NCBI GenBank assembly: GCA_002389785.1
Contig: DGQS01000157.1
Coordinates: 1 to 13,492 of the forward strand
Length of the DNA stretch: 13,492 bases
Reading direction: 5' to 3'
Source: Bacteroidetes bacterium UBA4408
GTDB taxonomy: Bacteria > Bacteroidota > Bacteroidia > UBA4408
Notes under the pieces: generated by a model
What the model was told of the DNA's origin: nothing
The model's input: only the letters and a program-made list of their open reading frames with translations
The model's database searches: none
Position numbers and translations under genes: made by a program
Shown here: piece after piece, positions 7,950-13,492 of the stretch
How positions within the stretch are numbered: position 1 is the stretch's first letter
Layout of the letters: each line of letters starts with the position of its first letter

Positions 7950-9149
7950 TTATTTCCTTGGTTTCTTAGTACTTTCTAATTGTTTCAAAAGAGTCTCTGT
8001 CTCGCGTGTATCTTCGTTATTTTTCTTGCCGAGATCAATTGAAACTCTTGCCATGGACATTGCTTCATCCTCCCTACCGAGTCTTGAAAGCAAATGCGCA
8101 TAAGTATCGGTATTGGCATAGTTACGATCTAATTTTACAGATTTAAGCGACCAATCGGCAGCAATTTCAACCTGCCTCATTTCGTTACTGTTTTCAAAAA
8201 TTGCCCAAGCAGCATTGTTTAATTCGGCTGCATCATCCATTTTATAACTCTCGATATAGGTTTTCGCTGCCTGAAATAAATTTGATTTATCAATTTGAGC
8301 ATACTTCCAATCCATGTGAGCTATCAACTCTCCATTGTTTTCGATACCATAGCTTTGAACAAGTTCCTTGGTCTTTTCGAGTTGATCGGATGCTTTATTT
8401 TTAGCTGCACGCACCGCTTCTGCTAAAAAAATTGAATGGATAAATTGTGTATAGTCATTCGTCCCAATCATGCCTTCGTACTTTTCGCGGTATTGCTTAA
8501 TAAATTCAAAAGGTTTATTACCCAATTCCGCATATTCACTTAGCAAATAAAAATCTTCTTTGTTGATCAAATCGGTGGCTGAATTGTGACTCACCAACTC
8601 ATCTACAACTCTTGCAGCATTCATTCCTGCATTGCTGAGCATAGTGGCATATGTTTTCAAAAAACTAAGTTCAAATTCTCCACCTTTATCATATCTTTTT
8701 TGAAAAGTAATTAATTGTGTTTCCGGAACGAGGGCATCTTTTCCATCTTTAATAAATGCACTTGCATCCTTTTTGCCACATGTTTGATGTACTCTGTTTC
8801 CTTCAGCATCAAGAAATAAAAAGGTTGGATAAGAATTTACATCATACTTCTGAGCAAACTCTACACCATCTCCTTTTTCCATATCCAATTTTAAACACAC
8901 AAACTTTTCATTGTAAACGGCTGCTACTTCAGGATTTGTAAAAACATTTTTTGCCATCCATTTGCAGGGACCGCACCAGGAGGTGTAAGCGTCAACAAAT
9001 ATCAACTTGTTGCTTTCTTTAGCTTTTTCACGGGCTGAATGAACGTCACCAGAAATAAAATTAATTTCTTGCGCATAAAGTCTTACAGAACTTAAACATG
9101 CACCAAAAACTAACGCGATTAAAATTTTAGACTTGAAAATTATTTTCAT
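7950..9149 (-). CDS. Exported thioredoxin-fold protein with helical C-terminal domain
   Basis: This is a periplasmic thiol-disulphide protein. A longer frame opens at 9173, but the ATG at 9149 (MKIIFKSKILIALVFGACLS) gives a normal signal peptide with cleavage after LYA, so I choose it (399 residues). The thioredoxin domain covers about residues 30-140. It has SWCGPCKWM with active cysteines 59 and 62, and DVNSYPTFLF with cis-proline 108. The WCGPC motif is the classic redox-active form, so disulphide reduction or exchange in the periplasm is likely. The remaining 250 or so residues are helical. Segments such as NNAAWAIFENSN and TYAHLLSRLGREDEAMSMA look like degenerate TPR helices, suggesting binding to a partner. 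This thioredoxin plus TPR-like layout is common among Bacteroidota thioredoxin-family proteins. It is divergent from the PD40-SPOR gene. The substrate is unknown. Confidence 0.9.
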   Translation of the reverse strand: MKIIFKSKILIALVFGACLSSVRLYAQEINFISGDVHSAREKAKESNKLIFVDAYTSWCGPCKWMAKNVFTNPEVAAVYNEKFVCLKLDMEKGDGVEFAQKYDVNSYPTFLFLDAEGNRVHQTCGKKDASAFIKDGKDALVPETQLITFQKRYDKGGEFELSFLKTYATMLSNAGMNAARVVDELVSHNSATDLINKEDFYLLSEYAELGNKPFEFIKQYREKYEGMIGTNDYTQFIHSIFLAEAVRAAKNKASDQLEKTKELVQSYGIENNGELIAHMDWKYAQIDKSNLFQAAKTYIESYKMDDAAELNNAAWAIFENSNEMRQVEIAADWSLKSVKLDRNYANTDTYAHLLSRLGREDEAMSMARVSIDLGKKNNEDTRETETLLKQLESTKKPRK

Positions 9150-9179
9150 AAAAAATATGGTTAATTTTAACAACTGCAG

Positions 9180-9200
9180 TGTTATCGTATAACAATAACA
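9180..9200. repeat. Short inverted and direct repeat in the divergent region
   Basis: TGTTAT (9180-9185) and ATAACA (9189-9194) form an inverted repeat with a 3-base centre. ATAACA is then repeated directly at 9195-9200. It would fall in the 5' untranslated region of the thioredoxin-like gene and could be a regulator site, but it is short and AT-rich. Confidence 0.25.
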
Positions 9201-9219
9201 AAGACCAATTTGAACGCAC

Positions 9220-9227
9220 CAAAATTA
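9220..9227 (-). promoter_or_regulatory. Candidate Bacteroidota -7 promoter element
   Basis: The minus strand reads TAATTTTG, an exact match to the Bacteroidota -7 consensus TAnnTTTG, about 70 bases upstream of the ATG at 9149. TTG triplets lie upstream, but at 11 or 24 bases rather than the usual 19-21, so the -33 half is not confirmed. Confidence 0.35.
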
Positions 9228-9292
9228 AGAACTTAAGTCAAAAAGAAAATACAAAAAATGTTATGGCTTTTAAAGTATAAGGTTATGAACAC

Positions 9293-9304
9293 TTCACAGG
9301 TGAA
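9293..9304. repeat. Interrupted palindrome upstream of the PD40-SPOR gene
   Basis: TTCAC-AG-GTGAA is a 5-base inverted repeat with a 2-base centre, 69 bases before the ATG at 9373. Its position in the divergent intergenic region fits an operator, but a site this short could be chance. Confidence 0.25.
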
Positions 9305-9372
9305 AAATATCTTCGATTCGTCACGCTAAACCAATTAATATTTTGACTTTTATACATAAAACTGAAAAGCAA

Positions 9373-11730
9373 ATGAGCTCAAAATTGAAGCTATTTTTAC
9401 TCTTGTTGGGTTGTTCTTTATGTTTTAATGCCTATTCTCAAACTGCAAATGCTAGTGATACTTTAGCAACGATCAGTCTTCAGGATGAAAGCATACTCTT
9501 AAAGGCGGATGAATTGTTTGACCTGAACAATTTTATTGCGGCGATGCCATTGTTTGACAGCCTTTGTGCACATTATCCTCAATCGGTACTGTTTAAATTT
9601 AAAACCGGAATTTGTTTTTTACATGCATCCAGCAAACACGATAAAGCTTTGTTGTATTTGCAGGATGTTAAACAACGAAAGCCCGATTTAGCCGACATTG
9701 ATTATTATTTAGGCAGGGCTTATTTGTACAATTATTATTACGACCAAGCCATACAATCATTTACTGCTTACGCTGCTATTCCTGCCAAGAAAGGAGAAAC
9801 AAAAATTGACGTCGCTCATTTTATCGACTATTGTAACCATGGAAAAGAAGTTATTAAAAACCCAATTACCACTCGAATTGATAACATAGGACAACCTGTA
9901 AATACCGATAATTCGGAATATGTGCCGGTAATTGCCAGCGATGAATCGTTTATGATTTTTACGTATCGAGGCGAACGCAGCAAAGGTGGAAAACAAAATG
10001 CTAACAACCGGCCTGATAGCGAAGGCGAATATTACGAAGACATTTTTATTTCCTATAAAGTGGGCACCCATTGGTTGTATCCCGAACCGCTTGGTACTAT
10101 CAACACAAACAATCACGATGCGGCCATTGCACTTTCGGTAGATGGGCAAAAATTATTCGTTTATAAAGCAAGCAAAAAAGACAAGGGCGATATTTATGTT
10201 TCAAACTTAAATGGCTATGATTGGTCAACACCAAAGCGACTGAATAAAAATATCAATAGCGATTCGTGGGAAGGTAGCATAAGTATGAGTGGTGATGAAA
10301 AAACCATTTATTTTACTAGCAATCGTCCGGGTGGTTTTGGCGGAAGAGATATTTACACCTCTACTTTGGACGCCAATAACGATTGGGGTCCTGCAATAAA
10401 TTTAGGTCCCGGCATTAATACTGCTTACAACGAAGATGCTCCTTTTATTCATCCCAATAACAAGCTTTTTTATTTCAGTTCAGAAGGACATAACAGCATA
10501 GGAGGGTACGACATTTTTAAAGCACAAGTTCTGGGTGATTCGATGGGTGCTCCCGAAAATATTGGATTTCCGGTAAATACTTCAACCGATGATAAGTATA
10601 TTTCAATAAGCTCAAATGGTGCGCATGCTTATTATTCGTCGGGTGTAGACGAAGGACTTGGGCAGCAAGACATTTACAGCATTACTCCAGGAATACCTGG
10701 ACGCAAACCACAAATAGCTGTTATTAAAGGTAAAGTTAGCGGAAACGAAAATCCGGTTAAAGCAGAAATTATAGTTCGTGATAAAAAAGACGACCATGTG
10801 GTAGGGAAATTTTATTCGAACAGTGCTACCGGAAACTACTTGTTGATACTTCTTCCTTACCAGAATTACAAAATAACTTTTGAATCAAATGGATACAAAA
10901 AACATACTGAATACATTGGCACTGCTTCTTTGAATAGAGCGGTTGAAGTGATTCAAGACATACATCTTTACAACGATACATTTACAGGTGAGCGCATCGT
11001 GAGTAAGGATACAATTGGATTTATTTTTTCTAAACTCGATGAAGAAATTTCTAAACTCGACAGCATGAGTTTGGATGATGATCATTTAATTGCACTTGCG
11101 CGTGAACGGGAAGAAGAGCGTTTGTCGGCTACTCCGGTATATACCTCCTCCTTTCGTGTAGCTACCGAAGCAACTATTAAACGAATTTTAGCTCAAAACT
11201 ATTTATTGAAATCTCAACAATTAGCCGAACAAAGGAAGCAAGATAGTTTACTCGCTCTTCAAAATACAACCCTTAAAAACACTTCGCAAGCAACACAAAA
11301 TAGTAGCGATACGGCTGCAGTTGAACAACAACAATTAGTAACAACAAGTACTACTGAAAATCAAAAAACAAAGCAAGCAGGTAGTACAAATACTACTAAC
11401 ACAGCTTTAACTGATGCTCCAACCAATAGTACAACTCCCGATAAATCGACTGCGCAATATGGAGTGTTTTATAAGGTTCAGATAGGCGCATATCGCTATC
11501 CAAAGAATTTTAAATACCCACAATTGAAAGAATTTGGAACTGCAGAAACCTTGTTGTTGCGAGATGGCATAACCCGGTTTACCATGGGAAATTTTGAAAC
11601 TTTAGCAGAAGCAAAACAGCTACAGAAAAAGATAATTGCCAAGGGTATTAAAGACGCCTGGATAACTGCTACGGTGAATGGAGAACGAAAATTATTGCAG
11701 GAATTGAAACAGCCTAAAGCAGTTAATTAA
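9373..11730 (+). CDS. PorE-like envelope protein: TPR, PD40 repeats, regulatory-like domain, SPOR
   Basis: This 785-residue envelope protein starts at ATG 9373. An in-frame TTG at 9343 only adds ten polar residues before the signal peptide. The leader ends either AYS before Gln23 (signal peptidase I) or at Cys14 in LLGC, which could be a weak lipobox. Parts in order are: TPR-like helices (about 107-140, DIDYYLGRAYLYNYYYDQAI); PD40/WD40-like blades (about 170-445, with YFTSNRPGGFGGRDIY and FYFSSEGHNSIGGYDIF); a carboxypeptidase-regulatory-like domain (about 449-525, IKGKVSGNENPVKAEI); a charged helical stretch; a Q/N/S/T-rich linker (about 630-693); and a SPOR-like domain (about 697-778, YKVQIGAYRYP). 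TPR, PD40 and regulatory domains in this order match PorE and related OmpA-family proteins. PorE ends in an OmpA-like peptidoglycan-binding domain, whereas here the end resembles SPOR, which binds denuded glycan strands. A periplasmic peptidoglycan-tethered role is likely; a T9SS link is inference. Confidence 0.85.
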   Translation: MSSKLKLFLLLLGCSLCFNAYSQTANASDTLATISLQDESILLKADELFDLNNFIAAMPLFDSLCAHYPQSVLFKFKTGICFLHASSKHDKALLYLQDVKQRKPDLADIDYYLGRAYLYNYYYDQAIQSFTAYAAIPAKKGETKIDVAHFIDYCNHGKEVIKNPITTRIDNIGQPVNTDNSEYVPVIASDESFMIFTYRGERSKGGKQNANNRPDSEGEYYEDIFISYKVGTHWLYPEPLGTINTNNHDAAIALSVDGQKLFVYKASKKDKGDIYVSNLNGYDWSTPKRLNKNINSDSWEGSISMSGDEKTIYFTSNRPGGFGGRDIYTSTLDANNDWGPAINLGPGINTAYNEDAPFIHPNNKLFYFSSEGHNSIGGYDIFKAQVLGDSMGAPENIGFPVNTSTDDKYISISSNGAHAYYSSGVDEGLGQQDIYSITPGIPGRKPQIAVIKGKVSGNENPVKAEIIVRDKKDDHVVGKFYSNSATGNYLLILLPYQNYKITFESNGYKKHTEYIGTASLNRAVEVIQDIHLYNDTFTGERIVSKDTIGFIFSKLDEEISKLDSMSLDDDHLIALAREREEERLSATPVYTSSFRVATEATIKRILAQNYLLKSQQLAEQRKQDSLLALQNTTLKNTSQATQNSSDTAAVEQQQLVTTSTTENQKTKQAGSTNTTNTALTDAPTNSTTPDKSTAQYGVFYKVQIGAYRYPKNFKYPQLKEFGTAETLLLRDGITRFTMGNFETLAEAKQLQKKIIAKGIKDAWITATVNGERKLLQELKQPKAVN

Positions 11731-11984
11731 GCAGGTGTATCGGTTGATTGCACTTCCGAATGTACTTCATTGTTTAAAATTTCAATTACTCTACCAACTT
11801 CCCGATTGCGCAATTGTACTTTGATGCCTCTTGAATGAAATTCAGCACTTGTAAGTATCCATTGCACTATTCCACGCGTTCGTTTACCCGTTTTTTGATC
11901 GCGTTTTTTCACAATATCAACCTCGGCTCCCAGTTTTATGTTTTTGCGAGAATGAGCAGGATTGTCGGTTCTCATAAATTTCAT
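11727..11984 (-). CDS. YwbE/DUF2196 family small protein
   Basis: This 85-residue cytoplasmic protein is recognised from the family core RKNIKLGAEVDIVKKRDQ, followed by TGKRTRGIVQWILT and then GIKVQLRNREVGRVIEI. This matches the conserved pattern of Bacillus YwbE-like proteins (DUF2196), which are small, basic beta-rich proteins of unknown function. The family core covers about residues 13-70, and the last 15 residues are a non-conserved acidic tail. The start at 11984 is chosen as the first ATG; Met4 is a possible alternative. It converges on the PD40-SPOR gene, and the two stop codons overlap within TTAATTAA. It lies downstream of glutamine synthetase on the same strand, but a strong terminator stands between them, so it must largely rely on its own promoter. 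Confidence 0.88.
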   Translation of the reverse strand: MKFMRTDNPAHSRKNIKLGAEVDIVKKRDQKTGKRTRGIVQWILTSAEFHSRGIKVQLRNREVGRVIEILNNEVHSEVQSTDTPA

Positions 11985-12023
11985 TGGCTGTAAAAATACA
12001 GGATAATTTGCCGAAATCGTTAC

Positions 12024-12058
12024 AAAAAAAAAACGCCCGTTATTTCGAACGGGCGTTT
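12024..12058 (-). terminator. Rho-independent terminator of glutamine synthetase
   Basis: On the minus strand AAACGCCCGTT (12058-12048) pairs perfectly over 11 bases with AACGGGCGTTT (12041-12031) around a 6-base loop. The ten T residues ending the stem continue to 12024. It begins 14 bases after the glutamine synthetase stop codon. The plus strand has no comparable T run, so it should act mainly in one direction. Confidence 0.93.
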
Positions 12059-12072
12059 CTAAAAGAAATTAA

Positions 12073-13492
12073 TTATTTGGTAAATAATAGTTCGCGGTAC
12101 TTTGGCAAAGGCCATGCTTCGTCATCCACCAGCAATTCTAATTTGTCTACATTTTCGCGAATCACGTCAAAGTAAGGCTTCACTTGTTCGCAATAAGCAA
12201 CTGCTTGCTTTTTACCATTGTCTAATTTATTGGCTTTCTTACGTTCGTTTACCATTTTATCTACATTATCCTTAATGGCAGAAACGCGTTCAGAAATTTC
12301 CATAATCATTTTGGTTTGTGTTTCAGCGAGCTTTTTAAATTCGCTTGCACCAAATATATCCTTCAAGCCTTCCACATTTTGAATCAATAAATTTTGGTAT
12401 TTTAGGGCAGTAGGAATGATGTGATTCACAGCCAAATCGCCCATCACGCGTGATTCAATTTGAATTTTTTTGGTGTAGGTTTCCAAGGCAATTTCGTGAC
12501 GTGCTTCCATTTCACGGTGACTCAAAATTGAATGACGTGCATACAAATCGAGGGTGCGTTTGCTCACCATTGCATCCAATGCACCCGGTGTAGTTTTAAT
12601 GTTCGATAAACCTCTTTTTGCAGCTTCCTTTACCCATTCTTCGCCATAACCGTTTCCTTCGAAACGAATTTTTTTCGATTCAATAATGTATTTTTTCAAT
12701 ACTTGGTAAATGGCCTCATCTTTTTTCACATCCTTCGCAAGCAAGGCATCCACTTCTTTTTTAAAGATCAACAATTGATCAGCTAATACTAAATTTAATA
12801 CGGTCATTGAAGGAGAACAATTCGCAGACGAACCTACTGTACGGAATTCGAACTTATTTCCTGCAAAGGCAAATGGTGAGGTACGATTACGATCGGTATT
12901 ATCAAGCAATATCTCCGGTACTTTAGCAAAGTTGAGTTTTAAATCGGTTTTGGCTTCCGGACTCATTTTGCCACTGTGTACTTTTTTCTCGAGCTCATCC
13001 AATATTTGCGATAATTGAGAACCAATAAATGCTGAGAAAATTGCCGGAGGCGCCTCATTCGCTCCCAAGCGGTGATCGTTTCCTGCAGATGCAATGGTTG
13101 CACGCATTAAATCGGCATTGTCGTGCACCGCTTTTAATATGTTTACAAAGAAGGCAAGAAACTGTAAGTTGGTTTTTGGCGTTTTTCCGGGCGACAATAA
13201 ATTTTTACCGGTGTTGGTGGCCAAACTCCAATTGTTGTGTTTGCCCGATCCATTCACCCCTGCGAACGGTTTTTCGTGCAACAAAATTCGGAAATTGTGT
13301 TTACGTGCAACTTTTTCCATTACGTCCATCAACAATTGATTGTGATCAACGGCCAGGTTGGCTTCTTCAAATACGGGAGCACATTCAAACTGGTTGGGAG
13401 CAACTTCGTTGTGACGTGTTTTAATAGGAATACCAAGCATTAAACAATCGGCTTCCAAATCACGCATAAAATTGAGTACTCGTTCAGGGATC
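12073..13492 (-). CDS. glnN: Type III glutamine synthetase, C-terminal two-thirds (5' truncated)
   Basis: This enzyme makes glutamine from glutamate, ammonia and ATP in the cytoplasm and is the usual glutamine synthetase class of Bacteroidota. The visible part is about 472 residues. Type III enzymes are usually about 700-730 residues, so roughly 250 N-terminal residues lie beyond the window. The frame is open past the ATG at 13467 (preceded by IPERVLNF), so that codon is internal. Family signatures are RHNEVAPNQFE, HEKPFAGVNGSGKHNNWS, AGNDHRLGANEAPPAIFSAF and NRTSPFAFAGNKFEFRTVGS; together they cover the glutamate, ammonium and ATP site motifs and look intact. The C-terminal 150 or so residues are helical (LLIQNVEGLKDIFG, ISERVSAIKDNVDKMV), as expected for the type III dodecamer. 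No frameshift is seen. Nitrogen-responsive regulation is common for glutamine synthetases, but the promoter is not in view. Confidence 0.96.
   Translation of the reverse strand, partial: IPERVLNFMRDLEADCLMLGIPIKTRHNEVAPNQFECAPVFEEANLAVDHNQLLMDVMEKVARKHNFRILLHEKPFAGVNGSGKHNNWSLATNTGKNLLSPGKTPKTNLQFLAFFVNILKAVHDNADLMRATIASAGNDHRLGANEAPPAIFSAFIGSQLSQILDELEKKVHSGKMSPEAKTDLKLNFAKVPEILLDNTDRNRTSPFAFAGNKFEFRTVGSSANCSPSMTVLNLVLADQLLIFKKEVDALLAKDVKKDEAIYQVLKKYIIESKKIRFEGNGYGEEWVKEAAKRGLSNIKTTPGALDAMVSKRTLDLYARHSILSHREMEARHEIALETYTKKIQIESRVMGDLAVNHIIPTALKYQNLLIQNVEGLKDIFGASEFKKLAETQTKMIMEISERVSAIKDNVDKMVNERKKANKLDNGKKQAVAYCEQVKPYFDVIRENVDKLELLVDDEAWPLPKYRELLFTK

Noticed and set aside
9150..9173. Upstream ATG for the thioredoxin-like protein
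   Set aside because: The ATG at 9149 starts directly at a basic signal peptide n-region, which fits export better; the upstream start remains a minor possibility.
9343..9372. TTG start giving a longer PD40-SPOR protein
   Set aside because: The ten extra residues are polar and precede a normal signal peptide that begins at the ATG at 9373.
11257..11451. Possible mobile or tandem repeat in the Q/N/S/T-rich stretch
   Set aside because: The frame is kept and no regular repeat unit is seen; it reads as a flexible linker before the SPOR-like domain.
11984..12175. 63-residue plus-strand open frame
   Set aside because: It runs across the terminator hairpin and into the glutamine synthetase end, and is low complexity.
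13029..13424. Plus-strand open frames inside glutamine synthetase
   Set aside because: They are antisense to a strongly conserved coding region and show no family-like sequence.
1..13492. CRISPR array, tRNA, rRNA, transposase or phage genes
   Set aside because: I saw no regular spaced repeats, cloverleaf-like segments, or recognisable transposase, integrase or phage proteins.

Overview
The window looks like chromosomal DNA from a member of the Bacteroidota. It is AT-rich and its start codons have no clear Shine-Dalgarno sequences. Three secreted proteins end in the type IX secretion (T9SS) type A sorting domain. There is also a PD40-repeat envelope protein and a type III glutamine synthetase. 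The order or genus cannot be fixed from what is visible.

Layout: Positions 1-5740 hold three plus-strand genes for T9SS cargo. The first is the 3' part of an FG-GAP/VCBS repeat protein. The next two are a tandem pair of 692-residue paralogues with an Omp28-like thioredoxin-type domain (CPPC at residues 369-372 in both). A strong terminator closes this block. Positions 5770-6787 hold two small plus-strand genes 7 bases apart: an unrecognised helical protein and a two-helix membrane protein resembling DUF3592. They run tail to tail, with a 27-base coding overlap, into a minus-strand gene for an unrecognised 330-residue protein with a histidine-rich, cupin-like motif. Upstream of that gene, also on the minus strand, is an exported thioredoxin-fold protein (WCGPC) with a helical C-terminal half. 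It is divergent from a large plus-strand gene for an envelope protein with TPR, PD40, carboxypeptidase-regulatory-like and SPOR-like parts. That gene converges, with overlapping stop codons, on a small YwbE/DUF2196 gene. The window ends with the C-terminal two-thirds of glutamine synthetase III on the minus strand, followed by a very clear terminator.

How the genes fit together: most products are exported or envelope proteins. The three cargo proteins need the T9SS. The PD40 protein resembles the periplasmic T9SS-associated protein PorE, but has a SPOR-like domain where PorE has an OmpA-like one. Three products carry CxxC thioredoxin-type motifs, but no evidence ties them into one pathway. 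Glutamine synthetase and YwbE look like unrelated housekeeping neighbours.

I did not find a convincing new multi-gene system, mobile element, CRISPR array or RNA gene. The most unusual points are the T9SS-sorted CPPC paralogue pair, the PorE-like protein with a SPOR ending, and the histidine-cluster protein. No stretch longer than 300 bases lacks a gene.
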